Shown: positions 46,492 through 55,865 of the stretch, in pieces
Position numbering within the stretch: the first letter of the stretch is position 1
Layout of the letters: every line of letters begins with the position of its first letter
DNA from: Clostridium sp. D43t1_170807_H7
Lineage (GTDB): Bacteria > Bacillota > Clostridia > Clostridiales > Clostridiaceae
Direction of reading: 5' to 3'
Assembly: GCF_015555905.1 (NCBI RefSeq)
Contig: NZ_JADNLK010000005.1
Coordinates: 1-64,000, forward strand
Length of the DNA stretch: 64,000 nt
The notes under the pieces: model-generated
Told to the model about the DNA's origin: nothing
What the model saw: the letters and a program-made list of their open reading frames with translations, nothing else
Databases searched by the model: none
Translations under genes and position numbers: made by a program

Positions 46492-47604
46492 TTGAGATAT
46501 TTAAATGAGTATAAGAAAAATCTATTTTATAAAAAGCCAGTAGAATTTAATAAGAATTCAAATAAAGATGTATTAAAGTATGCAGTAGGTGCTAATTTAT
46601 ATATGAATGGAGAAAAGGATTTTTATGAAAAGATAATTAATGGAGATTTTAATGAGTTAGGTGCAATTTCTATTTGTTTTGAGGATGCAACTAGAGATAG
46701 TGAGGTTGAGAATACTGAAAATAATGTAATTAATATGCTAGAGAATTTAAGAAAGCATATTAATAATGGAGAATTTATAAATAATATTCCTCTTATTTTT
46801 TTTAGAGTTAGAAATTATGATCAATTTCTTAATTTCACATCAAAATTAAAATCTGAACATTTTAGATATATTACTGGATTTATTTTTCCAAAGTTTACTA
46901 CAGAAAATTCAATAGCTTATCTTAAACATACAAAGAAACTTTCAGAAAAGTATAATGAAGTTCTATATGGCATGCCTATTTTAGAGAGTGAGGCTATTAT
47001 TTATAAAGAAACTAGATTTCAAGAGTTAATTAATATAAAAGAAATAATAGATGAGTACTCAGACATTATTTTAAATATTAGGGTTGGAGGTACTGATTTT
47101 TCTTCTAAATTTGGATTAAGGAGAAGTGTTGATTCTAGTATTTATAATGTAAGAGTAGTATCGGATTGTCTAATTGATATTATAAATATGTTTTCAAGAG
47201 ATGGAGAAGATTACGTTATTTCAGCGCCAGTTTGGGAATATTTTTCCGAAGATATAAAATCTAAGGAAGTTTGTGGATTAATAAATGAAATAAAAAGTGA
47301 TAAAGAAAATGGATTTTGTGGTAAAACAATAATTCATCCAAGTCAAATAAAATATGTGAATTCATTATATACAGTTACTTATGAGGAATATATAGATGCT
47401 AAAAGTATAATTAGTTCTTTGGAAGATGGAGGCGTATTTAAAGGTTATGGTGGCAATAAGATGAATGAGGTAAAACCACATTTTAATTGGGCTAAGAAGG
47501 TTATGAATAGAGCTGAAATTTTTGGAGTTTTAAATGAAGGAATATTATATGAAGACTTGTATAATAAAGATAATTTAAGTAGTAAATCTATAGAAGTATT
47601 ATAA
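46492..47604 (+). CDS. HpcH/HpaI-like aldolase/citrate lyase family protein of the Ter cluster
   Basis: 370 aa. CitE-like TIM-barrel features: AISICFEDATRDSEVE (acidic metal-ligand region), FFRVRNYDQF, FIFPKFTTENS, PILESEAIIYKETR, LNIRVGGTDFSSKFGLRR and CGKTIIHPSQIKYVN, the last typical of citrate-lyase beta relatives. It may split or join a C-C bond using an acyl donor. TTG start nine bases after AAGGAG; a three-codon ORF (ATG at 46484) overlaps this start. First of the operon running through the PRTase, StiP and HAD genes, the predicted biosynthetic module of Ter systems described by Anantharaman, Iyer and Aravind. Confidence 0.85.
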   Translation: MRYLNEYKKNLFYKKPVEFNKNSNKDVLKYAVGANLYMNGEKDFYEKIINGDFNELGAISICFEDATRDSEVENTENNVINMLENLRKHINNGEFINNIPLIFFRVRNYDQFLNFTSKLKSEHFRYITGFIFPKFTTENSIAYLKHTKKLSEKYNEVLYGMPILESEAIIYKETRFQELINIKEIIDEYSDIILNIRVGGTDFSSKFGLRRSVDSSIYNVRVVSDCLIDIINMFSRDGEDYVISAPVWEYFSEDIKSKEVCGLINEIKSDKENGFCGKTIIHPSQIKYVNSLYTVTYEEYIDAKSIISSLEDGGVFKGYGGNKMNEVKPHFNWAKKVMNRAEIFGVLNEGILYEDLYNKDNLSSKSIEVL

Positions 47605-47628
47605 AAATAATATAAAAGGGGATAGGAT

Positions 47629-48792
47629 ATGAGTGTAGACATTAATATAAGAGAAAATAAATACAATTTAAACTTGAATGATTTAATAGTAATGGGAAAA
47701 AGAATTAATAATGAAAAAAGAAATTTTTTGTTTATAAGTAAGGTGTTAGGAAAGCATATTGAAGCTAAACCTAGTGTGTGTAAAGAAATAGGTTGCAAGT
47801 TAGCTGGATTAATTTTTAATAAAGAAGAAGAAGGAGAAACCTATAAAAATAATGAAAAAATATGTGTATTAGGGTTTGCTGAAACAGCCACGGGATTAGG
47901 AATGGCTGTAGCATCATATATTCAAAACTCTTATTATCTAACTACTACTAGAGAGGATATAAAAGAGATAAAATCTATTTTGAAATTTGAGGAAGAACAT
48001 TCTCATGCAACAACCCATAAATGTTTTCCATTAGATAAGGACAAGCTTATTAATTCAGAAAAAATAATTTTAGTAGATGATGAAATAACAACTGGGAAAT
48101 CTATGATAAATATAATAAAGGAACTAAAAGAGGTTACTAATGCAAAAAAATTCATTATATTAAGTATTTTAGATTGGAGAAATAAAGAGCATAGGAAGGC
48201 ATATGATGATTTAGTAAATAAAGAAAATATTAATGTAGAGGTTTTATCATTAATATCAGGAGAGATAAAAATAAAGGATACAACTACTTATATGGATAAT
48301 AATGATAATGTAATAAATGATACTACTAATGTTTTAAATTATAATGCTTTAGATAGGATAGAGCTAAAGACAAACTATGAAAAAGAAGTTGAAAGTTATT
48401 TATTACATACAGGAAGATTTGGAGTGGAATTTAATGAAATAGAATCATTAGAGGGTAAGTGTGAAGATATAGCTAATAGGCTTGAAGAGTTTATTGGAAG
48501 TAACGAAAAAATATTAGTATTAGGACATGGGGAGAATATATATATTCCTTGTAGAATAGCAGCCTATATAAAGGGAGATGTATATTTTAAAAGTACTACA
48601 AGAAGTCCAATTTATTGTGATGATGTTGATGGGTATCCTATAAAAGAAAAACATGTATTTTATCATAAAGGGATAAAGTATTATTTTTATAATAAAAGTG
48701 AAATTGAAAAAAAATATGATAAGGTGATTTTAATAACAGAAGATGATTTAAATATTAAATTAACGAATAATATGATTGCAGTAAAGGTTTAA
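47629..48792 (+). CDS. Phosphoribosyltransferase of the Ter biosynthetic module (PRTase plus TRSP domain)
   Basis: 387 aa. The N-terminal half is a type I phosphoribosyltransferase with the PRPP loop KIILVDDEITTGKSM and a preceding GFAETATGLGMAVA segment. The C-terminal ~160 residues (KILVLGHGENIYIPCRIAAYI, STTRSPIYC) correspond to the TRSP domain that accompanies it in Ter clusters. It probably attaches or removes a ribose-phosphate unit in making a nucleoside-like metabolite; the product is unknown. RBS AAGGGGAT. It lies 24 bp after the lyase gene and 5 bp before the StiP gene, so it is in one operon. Confidence 0.85.
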   Translation: MSVDINIRENKYNLNLNDLIVMGKRINNEKRNFLFISKVLGKHIEAKPSVCKEIGCKLAGLIFNKEEEGETYKNNEKICVLGFAETATGLGMAVASYIQNSYYLTTTREDIKEIKSILKFEEEHSHATTHKCFPLDKDKLINSEKIILVDDEITTGKSMINIIKELKEVTNAKKFIILSILDWRNKEHRKAYDDLVNKENINVEVLSLISGEIKIKDTTTYMDNNDNVINDTTNVLNYNALDRIELKTNYEKEVESYLLHTGRFGVEFNEIESLEGKCEDIANRLEEFIGSNEKILVLGHGENIYIPCRIAAYIKGDVYFKSTTRSPIYCDDVDGYPIKEKHVFYHKGIKYYFYNKSEIEKKYDKVILITEDDLNIKLTNNMIAVKV

Positions 48793-48797
48793 AAGTT

Positions 48798-49877
48798 ATG
48801 GAGAATATAAATTTAGTCAGACATAGTTATAAAGGGGATTGCATATTTTTACTTAAAGATTTAACAGATAAAATAAAGGAAATTACAATAGAAGAAAAAG
48901 AAGAATTAATAAGAAGTGGAGTAAGCTATTCTGAGATGATTTCAAAAGAAAGTATACCAAGTAAAGATATTAAAAATATATTTCTTAATATCTTAAATAG
49001 AGATAAGAAATTAATTGCATATTATGTTGCAAAGATATCCGAGATAATATATAGGCAAAAAGGTAATAAGTTGGTAATTGTTTCTTTAGCAAGAGCAGGA
49101 ACTCCTTATGGAATATTAATTAGAAAATATTTAAAGTTAAAATATAAAGTGGATATACCGCATTATAGTATATCTATTATAAGAGATAAGGGTATAGATT
49201 CTAATGCATTGAAATATATTTTAAGTGAACATAGGGAAGCAAATATACAATTTGTTGATGGATGGACTGGAAAAGGATCTATAACAAAAGAATTAAATAA
49301 ATCTATAGATGATTTTAATAATAAAAATAAAACTAATATAGATAGTTCATTAGCTGTTATTTCAGATCCAGCAAAATTGTGCAAAGTATGTGGAACAAGA
49401 GAGGATTTTGGAATAGCAACTTGCTGCTTAAATTCAACGGTAAGTGGATTAATAAGCAGAACTATTCATAATGAAAAGTATATTGGGAAGAATGATTTTC
49501 ACGGGGCAAAGACTTTATATTATTTAAAGGATCAAGATTATTCACAGTATTTTATTGATGAAATAAATAATGAATTTAATAAAATAAACATTGATTATAA
49601 GAATTTAGTTTTAGAAATTGAAGATAAAGAGTATTCAATGAAAATTGTTAATAAAATAAGAGAATTATATGATGTTAATAATATAAATAATATTAAATTA
49701 AGTGTGGGAGAATCAGCTAGAGTTTTATTAAGAAGAGATCCTAGAGTTGTATTAGTTAAAAATAAAAGTGATAAAAATGTAGAACATATAATTAAATTAG
49801 CGGAGGAAAAAGGAGTAAAGATTATTGAATATAAAGATAGTGACTATAATTGTATTTCAATAATTAATGAAAAATAA
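48798..49877 (+). CDS. StiP-family protein with C-terminal PELOTA RNA-binding domain
   Basis: 359 aa. The main part carries the StiP signature (VSLARAGTPYGILIRKY, HYSISIIRDKGID, FVDGWTGKGSI), labelled cysteine protease in databases but showing a PRTase-like core. A Cys-rich segment follows (CKVCGTREDFGIATCC). The last ~85 residues (KLSVGESARVLLRRDPRVVLV ... GVKIIEY) resemble a PELOTA-type RNA-binding domain. The actual reaction is unknown. Stop codon directly abuts the ATG of the HAD gene (TAAATG), so they are translationally coupled. Confidence 0.85.
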   Translation: MENINLVRHSYKGDCIFLLKDLTDKIKEITIEEKEELIRSGVSYSEMISKESIPSKDIKNIFLNILNRDKKLIAYYVAKISEIIYRQKGNKLVIVSLARAGTPYGILIRKYLKLKYKVDIPHYSISIIRDKGIDSNALKYILSEHREANIQFVDGWTGKGSITKELNKSIDDFNNKNKTNIDSSLAVISDPAKLCKVCGTREDFGIATCCLNSTVSGLISRTIHNEKYIGKNDFHGAKTLYYLKDQDYSQYFIDEINNEFNKINIDYKNLVLEIEDKEYSMKIVNKIRELYDVNNINNIKLSVGESARVLLRRDPRVVLVKNKSDKNVEHIIKLAEEKGVKIIEYKDSDYNCISIINEK

Positions 49878-50645
49878 ATGGAGAAAATATTTTTTATTAC
49901 GGATTTAGATAGAACAATCATACATTCTAAACATAAGGGTTATAAGTGTGTAGAAAAGCTTGGTGATAAAGAGATAACCTATATGACTGATTATGCTTAT
50001 GATAAGCTACAGGAGTTGTTAAAAAGAGAAGAGTTTATTTTTATACCATGTACTATGAGGAATATTAATCAGACATTAAGAGTTGATTTTATAAGAGATT
50101 ACAATCCCAAAATTATAATATGTACAAATGGAGCTCAAATTTATATTGATGGAAAACTTGATGAAGCTTGGGACAAGCAAATGAAATCTTTATGTAATCA
50201 AGATGAATTGAATGAAAATATTAATTATCTTGAAAAATTAAAAAAAGAATATAAAGAGCGTATAGGAGTTATAGAAATAAGGAATATTGAAGATTCTTAT
50301 ATTACTGTAAAATGCATAGACTCATATGAAGCAGAGAAACTTTACAATATAATAAATAATAAGTTTGGTAAAAATATTAATGTCTTAAGAATAGAAGCTA
50401 AGATATTTATTATTCATAATAGAATAAACAAGGTATATGCTGTGGATTATATTATTGAAAGGTTTAATATAAAGAAATTAATTACATCTGGTGATACAGA
50501 GGTTGATAGAGAGTTTACTAGTAGAGGAATAACGATTTTACCTAAGCATAGTTCTTTCAAACATGAAAAGGCTATAATAACTGAAAAAAGCAAAATACAT
50601 GCTACAGAAGAAATTTTAGATTATATAAATAAAATTATTATGTAA
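49878..50645 (+). CDS. HAD-superfamily phosphatase of the Ter biosynthetic module
   Basis: 255 aa. Motif I ITDLDRTIIHS with the DxD pair (nucleophile Asp8), motif II Thr near FIPCTMRN, and motif IV SGDTEVDREF with the metal Asp. Between them is a C2-type cap, as in sucrose-phosphatase or Cof-like enzymes. It would remove a phosphate from the module's product. It starts at the very base after the StiP stop. A 110-bp gap without terminator follows before the YceG gene. Confidence 0.85.
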   Translation: MEKIFFITDLDRTIIHSKHKGYKCVEKLGDKEITYMTDYAYDKLQELLKREEFIFIPCTMRNINQTLRVDFIRDYNPKIIICTNGAQIYIDGKLDEAWDKQMKSLCNQDELNENINYLEKLKKEYKERIGVIEIRNIEDSYITVKCIDSYEAEKLYNIINNKFGKNINVLRIEAKIFIIHNRINKVYAVDYIIERFNIKKLITSGDTEVDREFTSRGITILPKHSSFKHEKAIITEKSKIHATEEILDYINKIIM

Positions 50646-50755
50646 AAAGTAGAACCAATGGAGTAAAAGAAGGAAAAAGTTGAAAGGAAAGTATGAAATA
50701 GGTTAAAATTTAGATGGAAGGTTTATTTTAAGAAAGTAAGAGGTTAATTTGTAAA

Positions 50756-52300
50756 ATGGCTATAAATTTAAGAAACATAACAAGTTATATGTTTAGAACT
50801 ATTTATGAAAGAGAAGATACATATAATAAGTTTAAGCCATATTTTTATAGATTTATAGGTGTAGATGATAGTTCTAAATATAATGATTTTATTAAGACTA
50901 TTGAAAGTAAGTTTATAGAAGAGGAAGATAAATGTATTATATTTGATAATTCTATTCCTTTAAGCGGTGAAATGGAATTAATTCAGTATATTTTTAATGA
51001 ACTTGCCTCAATGGATGTTTATAAAATGACTACACAAGATATAACGATATTTGATGATTTTGAAGTGAATTTTAAGTTTTTAAGTGCATTAGAATATGTT
51101 ATACCGATTGCTTGTAGCAAGGAAAATTTCTTTAATGATAATGTAAGAAATAATTTTATAACTAAATTAATTGTTTGGACTTATACCTATGCTAAAGATA
51201 TAAAATATGATGCTAGCATTAATCCAAAGTGTGTTTATTACGGCAATATTGAAAGACATGAAATATATTTTCTAATTATGCTTTATAAAATGGGCTTTGA
51301 TGTTATTTATATTAATCCATTAAAAGAAGAGTTATGGAATGAAATTGATGATGCAGGTCTAAGTCAATGTATAAAAAGTATGGGGATTTTAAGTGTTGAA
51401 TCTTTTAAAGAAAGAGCTAGCAAGGGGAAGGTAATTGATAATTTTGAAACTGTTACTAAGCAAATTCAAAGAGATATAGAAGAACAGCTTTTTTCTAATA
51501 CTGGAATGTTTAAACCGTGGCAGTTTAGAAAAGGATATACAAAGAGTATTTTACTAGACACAATATTAGAAGATATTTATATTTATTGGAATGAGCCCTG
51601 TAAATTGAGAAGTGGATTTAAGGTTGAAGGTAATACCGTTCAGGTTCCGTGTTTCTTTAAAAAGATAGATGGAATATATAGTGATGAATTTGAGTATCAA
51701 AAGCTAGTGAAATATTGTACATCATCACCAAATACTTTAGTTTTTAATGGGAGATATTTCTCAGAAGATGTGCAATTTACAGATGATATGTACCAACTTA
51801 TGTTTTGTCAACTAAGTGATGGTTCTTTTGATATAGATGAACTTAAAAAGTTGCCTATATATAGATTTTCAAAATATAGCGAAGATACTCAAAATTTTTT
51901 ATTAAAAAAGTTTAATGAAACCATAAGCAATACAGAATTATTTAATAGAACTTTTACTAAAGAAGAAATATTAAGATTATTAGTATTAGTTTTAGGGTTA
52001 AATGAAAGTATTGTTAGATTAATAGATAATTTTGATTTTACAGCAGCTATACCTAAAATAGTAATTTATCTTGAAGATGAAAATACAATGCCTGAATCTA
52101 TGCAAATACTTTTGGGATACCTTCATACTATAGGGATTGATATAGTTATATTTAACCCATCAGGTTTATTTAATATTAATAATGTAATAAAAGCTACTGC
52201 TTTAAATAATTTTAGATTAGATGTAATGAAGTATGATTCAAAATATAATAATTTAATGAATTTAAAACAAGGAGTTTTTTCAAGATTTTTAAGAAGGTAG
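50756..52300 (+). CDS. YceG-family protein of the Ter biosynthetic module
   Basis: 514 aa, cytoplasmic. It matches the family of Bacillus subtilis YceG (Pfam description: putative component of biosynthetic module): FRTIYEREDTYNKFKPYFYRFIGVD at the N-terminus, PKCVYYGNIERHEIYFLIMLYKMGFDVIYINP, and the late AIPKIVIYLEDENTMPESMQILL and GYLHTIGIDIVIFNPSG. No catalytic function has been shown for the family. The RBS is weak and distant. It is 25 bp upstream of telA, as in other Ter operons, and links the enzymes to the TelA/TerD part. Confidence 0.85.
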   Translation: MAINLRNITSYMFRTIYEREDTYNKFKPYFYRFIGVDDSSKYNDFIKTIESKFIEEEDKCIIFDNSIPLSGEMELIQYIFNELASMDVYKMTTQDITIFDDFEVNFKFLSALEYVIPIACSKENFFNDNVRNNFITKLIVWTYTYAKDIKYDASINPKCVYYGNIERHEIYFLIMLYKMGFDVIYINPLKEELWNEIDDAGLSQCIKSMGILSVESFKERASKGKVIDNFETVTKQIQRDIEEQLFSNTGMFKPWQFRKGYTKSILLDTILEDIYIYWNEPCKLRSGFKVEGNTVQVPCFFKKIDGIYSDEFEYQKLVKYCTSSPNTLVFNGRYFSEDVQFTDDMYQLMFCQLSDGSFDIDELKKLPIYRFSKYSEDTQNFLLKKFNETISNTELFNRTFTKEEILRLLVLVLGLNESIVRLIDNFDFTAAIPKIVIYLEDENTMPESMQILLGYLHTIGIDIVIFNPSGLFNINNVIKATALNNFRLDVMKYDSKYNNLMNLKQGVFSRFLRR

Positions 52301-52325
52301 AAAAAATAGAAAAGGAGAGATTTAT

Positions 52326-53672
52326 ATGAATAATAATGATAATAATATGTTTGGACAAACATTAAATGAGGATATATATGAAAACCAACAAATGGGATAT
52401 CAAGGTCAACAAGGAGGTTACCCAAACCAACAAATGGGATATCAAGGTCAACAAGGAGGTTACCCAAACCAACAAATGGGATATCAAGGCCAACAAGGAA
52501 TGTATCCAAATCAACAAATGGGTTACCAAGGACAGCAAGGAATGTATCCAAATCCTCAAATAGGTTATCAAGGAGAAATGGGAATGTATCCTAATGATAA
52601 TACACAAATTCCAAATGATAACTTTGATATGGCAACTATATCAGAATATAAGCAAAGATTAAGAGGAATGAAAGAGGTTCAAGATCTTACTAGTGAAGTA
52701 GAAATTCAAAATCCTAATTCAATAGTTATGTTTGGACAAAAGGCAAGTGAAAATATATCTAAGGTTTCTGATGAATTATTAAAATCAATGAAGGCTGTAA
52801 AATCAGAAGAAGCTAGTGAAATGCTAGTAAACTTAACTAAAATAATGGATAAGTTTGACGTTAAGGAACTTGAAGGAGTAGAAAAACCATCTATGTTATC
52901 TAAGCTTATGAAAGGTGTAGGTAATAGTGTAGCTAAATTATTTCAAAAATACGATACTATGGGATATGAAGTAGAAAAGGTATATGTATTATTAAAGAAA
53001 TATGAAAATGATATTAGGGAATCAAATGCTAATTTAAAGAAACTATATGATGCTAATCTTCATTATTATCAATTATTGGAGAAGTATATTGTTGCTGGAG
53101 AATTAGCATTAGAAGAAATAGATGCATATATACAGCAAATATCAATGAATACTGCAATGAACCAAGAAGAAAAGCAGATGTTAACTCAAAAACTTGAAAT
53201 AAGCAAAGAGATGTTATCACAACGTGTATATGACCTTCAAATTGCAGAAAATGTTGCAATTCAAGCAGCACCTATGATTCAAACTATACAAATGTCTAAT
53301 TTTAATTTAATGAGAAAAATAAATTCATCATTCATAGTTACATTGCCAATATTTAAGCAATGCCTAGCACAAGCTGTTATATTAAAAAGACAAGAAATTC
53401 AAGCTAAATCAATTAAGCAGTTAGATGATAAGACTAATGAACTTATTATGAGAAACGCTCAAAATACTGCTAGACAGTCAGTAGAAATTGCAAGAATGGC
53501 ATCAGGAAGTTCAGTAGCTATTTCTACATTAGAGAAATCCTTTGAAACAATAATGAAGGGAATAGAAGATACTAAGGCTATTCAAGAAGCTAATAGGGCA
53601 CAAAGAGTAGAGAACTCAGCTAAACTTGAACAAATTAAGCATACAATGAAAAAGAATATAGCTCAATCATAA
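52326..53672 (+). CDS. telA: TelA-family toxic anion resistance protein
   Basis: 448 aa. Residues ~20-90 are a low-complexity Gln/Gly/Tyr/Pro/Met-rich tail made of five 14-residue repeats (NQQMGYQGQQGGYP). The rest is the helical TelA/KlaA domain with long coiled coils and the conserved end TLPIFKQCLAQAVILKRQEIQ, QNTARQSVEIARMASGS and a final ANRAQRVENSAKLEQIK. The family is linked to tellurite and other oxyanion or stress resistance; mechanism unknown. RBS AAAGGAGAG. The repeat tail is not part of the usual family core and may vary between strains. Confidence 0.9.
   Translation: MNNNDNNMFGQTLNEDIYENQQMGYQGQQGGYPNQQMGYQGQQGGYPNQQMGYQGQQGMYPNQQMGYQGQQGMYPNPQIGYQGEMGMYPNDNTQIPNDNFDMATISEYKQRLRGMKEVQDLTSEVEIQNPNSIVMFGQKASENISKVSDELLKSMKAVKSEEASEMLVNLTKIMDKFDVKELEGVEKPSMLSKLMKGVGNSVAKLFQKYDTMGYEVEKVYVLLKKYENDIRESNANLKKLYDANLHYYQLLEKYIVAGELALEEIDAYIQQISMNTAMNQEEKQMLTQKLEISKEMLSQRVYDLQIAENVAIQAAPMIQTIQMSNFNLMRKINSSFIVTLPIFKQCLAQAVILKRQEIQAKSIKQLDDKTNELIMRNAQNTARQSVEIARMASGSSVAISTLEKSFETIMKGIEDTKAIQEANRAQRVENSAKLEQIKHTMKKNIAQS
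52383..52592 (+). repeat. Five tandem 42-bp repeats inside telA
   Basis: Period 42 bp starting at 52383, 52425, 52467, 52509 and 52551. Copies 1-2 are nearly identical and the last is the most diverged. All are in frame, giving 14-residue repeats, so copy-number change would alter tail length without breaking the gene. Confidence 0.9.
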
Positions 53673-53758
53673 AATAATTAAAAAATAGTGAATAAAAATA
53701 GAAAAATGGACATAATTAAAATAAATAGAAAAATAAATAAAATATACGTTAAAAAGAG

Positions 53759-53787
53759 TTGAAAAGTATTTTGTTAAGTGGTATAAT
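53759..53787 (+). promoter_or_regulatory. Promoter of the terD genes
   Basis: TTGAAA (53759-53764), 17-bp spacer, TATAAT (53782-53787) with TGG before it (extended -10). It lies 51 bp before the first terD, so the three terD genes can be expressed apart from telA. Confidence 0.75.
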
Positions 53788-53838
53788 TTATCACATAAGA
53801 TAATTAAAAATAATACTTTGAATTTAGGGGGTATAAAA

Positions 53839-54465
53839 ATGGGAATTAATTTAGGATCAATGATGAATAATATGCATTCTAATACAACTGATAATGGAGT
53901 AAATGCATTAAATTTAAAAAAGAATGATGTTTTAAACTTAACAAAGAAGAATCCAGGCTTAAAGAAAGTAATATTAGGAGCCGGATGGGATGTAGCTAGT
54001 ATAGGACAAGATTTTGATTTAGATATAGCGGCATTTTTACTAAATGCAAATGGAAAAGTTCAGAATATACCAGATGATGTAATATTCTTTAACAATATGA
54101 AAGGTCAAGGAATTTACTTAGAAGGTGATAATAGAACTGGAGCTGGAGAGGGTGATGATGAAAGAATAAGATTAGATCTAGAAGCAATTTCATCACATGT
54201 TCAAAAAATAGTTTTTGTTGTTACTATACATGAAGCTCAAGCTAAAAGACAAACATTTGGAATGGTAGAGAATTCTTATATTAGAATTTTAGATGAAGAA
54301 CGTAATGAAAAAGAAATTTGCAGATTTAATTTAAAAGAAAATGGATCAACTGTTACTTCAGTAATTTTCGCAGAATTATATAAAGTAAGTGGGGAATGGC
54401 AATTTAAAGCAATTGGAGAAGGTAAAATTGCTGATTTAAATGGAATTTTAGGATTGTATATGTAA
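53839..54465 (+). CDS. terD: TerD-family calcium-binding stress protein 1
   Basis: 208 aa from the ATG after AGGGGGT (53824-53830); a TTG frame from 53818 is ignored. TerD beta-sandwich motifs: AGWDVA, DFDLDIAAFLLNANGK, GDNRTGAGEGDDERI (Ca2+-binding acidic loop) and the ending WQFKAIGEGKIADLNGIL. These proteins bind calcium and form the surface or membrane-associated core of Ter systems. First of three tandem copies with its own promoter. Closest in sequence to copy 3, both sharing an extended MGINLGS-type N-terminus. Confidence 0.93.
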   Translation: MGINLGSMMNNMHSNTTDNGVNALNLKKNDVLNLTKKNPGLKKVILGAGWDVASIGQDFDLDIAAFLLNANGKVQNIPDDVIFFNNMKGQGIYLEGDNRTGAGEGDDERIRLDLEAISSHVQKIVFVVTIHEAQAKRQTFGMVENSYIRILDEERNEKEICRFNLKENGSTVTSVIFAELYKVSGEWQFKAIGEGKIADLNGILGLYM

Positions 54466-54493
54466 GGAATATGAGATTTGGAGGAGAAAGAAT

Positions 54494-55072
54494 ATGGCAG
54501 GAGTTTTAAATTTACAAAAAAATGATATTTTAGATTTAAGAAAAGCAGAACCAGGATTAAAGCATGTTATGTTAGGGGCTGGTTGGGATGTTGCTAAGAA
54601 AGGTTTCTTTAATCTAGGTGCAGATTATGATTTAGATTTAATAGCACTATTATTAGATAGTAATGACAAATTAATAAATAGAGGAGTAATATATTTTGGA
54701 AATTTAAAAGGTGATGGAATATACTTACATGGGGATAATAGAACGGGTGCTGGAGATGGTGATGATGAAAAGATATCAGTTGATTTAGATAAATTACCAG
54801 CAAAATGTGATAAAGTTATATTTGCTCTTAATATCTATGATGCAGTATCAAGAAAACAAAATTTCTCTAAGGTGAAAAATGCATATATTAGAATATTAAA
54901 TGAGGATAATGGCAATAAAGAAATATGTAGATATAACCTATCAGAAGATGGAGGAAATAATACAGCATTACTTTTTGCAGAATTACAAAGAGTTAATGGT
55001 AGTTGGCAATTTAAGGCTAAGGGAGAATTATTACAAGCTACAGTTAAATCTTTAGCAGATATGTATAAATAG
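54494..55072 (+). CDS. TerD-family calcium-binding stress protein 2
   Basis: 192 aa with the same fold and acidic loops (YDLDLIALLLDSNDK, GDNRTGAGDGDDEKI). It lacks the MGINLGS leader, carries a four-residue insertion (KKGFFNLGADYD) and differs most of the three: VIFALNIYDAVSRKQNF replaces the VFVVTIHEAQAKRQTF of copy 1. It probably corresponds to the TerE/TerD-like subtype of multi-copy operons. RBS GGAGGAG. 28 bp after copy 1 and 14 bp before copy 3. Confidence 0.93.
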   Translation: MAGVLNLQKNDILDLRKAEPGLKHVMLGAGWDVAKKGFFNLGADYDLDLIALLLDSNDKLINRGVIYFGNLKGDGIYLHGDNRTGAGDGDDEKISVDLDKLPAKCDKVIFALNIYDAVSRKQNFSKVKNAYIRILNEDNGNKEICRYNLSEDGGNNTALLFAELQRVNGSWQFKAKGELLQATVKSLADMYK

Positions 55073-55086
55073 AGGAGGTAATTAAT

Positions 55087-55716
55087 ATGGGAATTAATTT
55101 AGGTTCAGGATTTGGAAATTTAACAGGAAATACAAGCAATAATGCACCAACTGGTGGAGTTTTAAATTTAAACAAAAATGATATATTAGATTTAACAAAG
55201 AGAAATCCAGGATTAAAAAGAGTAATGCTTGGTGCAGGATGGGATATTTCAAACAATGGCTCAGATTTTGATTTAGACATAGCAGCATTTTTATTAGATG
55301 CTAATAATAAATTTAATACTGTTTCAAATGTAATATTCTTTAATAATAAAGTAGGTCAAGGAATTTCCTTAGCTGGAGATAACAGAACTGGTGCTGGTGC
55401 TGGTGATGATGAAACAATAAATATAGATTTAGATAAGATTGATTCAAACATAGCAAAAATAGTTTTCGTTGTTACAATTCATGAAGCAATGGCTAAGAGA
55501 CAAACTTTTGGAATGATAAATAATTCATATGTTAGATTAGTAGACCTAGATCAAAATGGAAAAGAATTATGTAGATTTAATTTAAAGGAAAATGGATCTA
55601 CTGCAACATCTGTAATATTTGCAGAACTTCATAGAAGTGGATCAGAATGGCAATTTAAGGCTGTTGGAGAAGGTAAAATCGCCGATTTAAATGGAGTATT
55701 AGCTTTATATCAATAG
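55087..55716 (+). CDS. terD: TerD-family calcium-binding stress protein 3
   Basis: 209 aa. N-terminus MGINLGSGFGNLTGN with a Gly/Asn/Thr-rich linker, then the TerD domain: GAGWDIS, DFDLDIAAFLLDANNK, GDNRTGAGAGDDETI, VVTIHEAMAKRQTFGM and WQFKAVGEGKIADLNGVL. RBS GAGGAGGT. Last gene of the terD set; a strong terminator separates it from the calcium pump gene. Confidence 0.93.
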   Translation: MGINLGSGFGNLTGNTSNNAPTGGVLNLNKNDILDLTKRNPGLKRVMLGAGWDISNNGSDFDLDIAAFLLDANNKFNTVSNVIFFNNKVGQGISLAGDNRTGAGAGDDETINIDLDKIDSNIAKIVFVVTIHEAMAKRQTFGMINNSYVRLVDLDQNGKELCRFNLKENGSTATSVIFAELHRSGSEWQFKAVGEGKIADLNGVLALYQ

Positions 55717-55726
55717 CTAAGGAAGT

Positions 55727-55766
55727 ACATGCAAAAGATATTTTACTTTTGCATGTATATTTTTTA
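55727..55766 (+). terminator. Terminator after the terD genes
   Basis: TACATGCAAAAG (55727-55738) and CTTTTGCATGTA (55747-55758), then TATTTTTT. Confidence 0.92.
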
Positions 55767-55865
55767 AAGGAAATTATAATGTAATATTTTAAAAAAATAT
55801 AAATAAATGATAATATAGTACTTATATATTATAATTATGTAAATTTTATTTAAGGAGAGAATGGG

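Noticed and set aside
46484-46495. Three-codon upstream ORF overlapping the TTG start of the lyase gene
   Set aside because: Only one base separates it from the Shine-Dalgarno, so it is unlikely to be translated.
52383-52592. CRISPR-like array
   Set aside because: Repeats are contiguous without unique spacers and lie in frame inside telA.
52362-52607. Long alternative-frame ORFs on both strands over the telA repeats
   Set aside because: They exist only because the 42-bp repeats keep all frames open; no ribosome site and no sensible protein.
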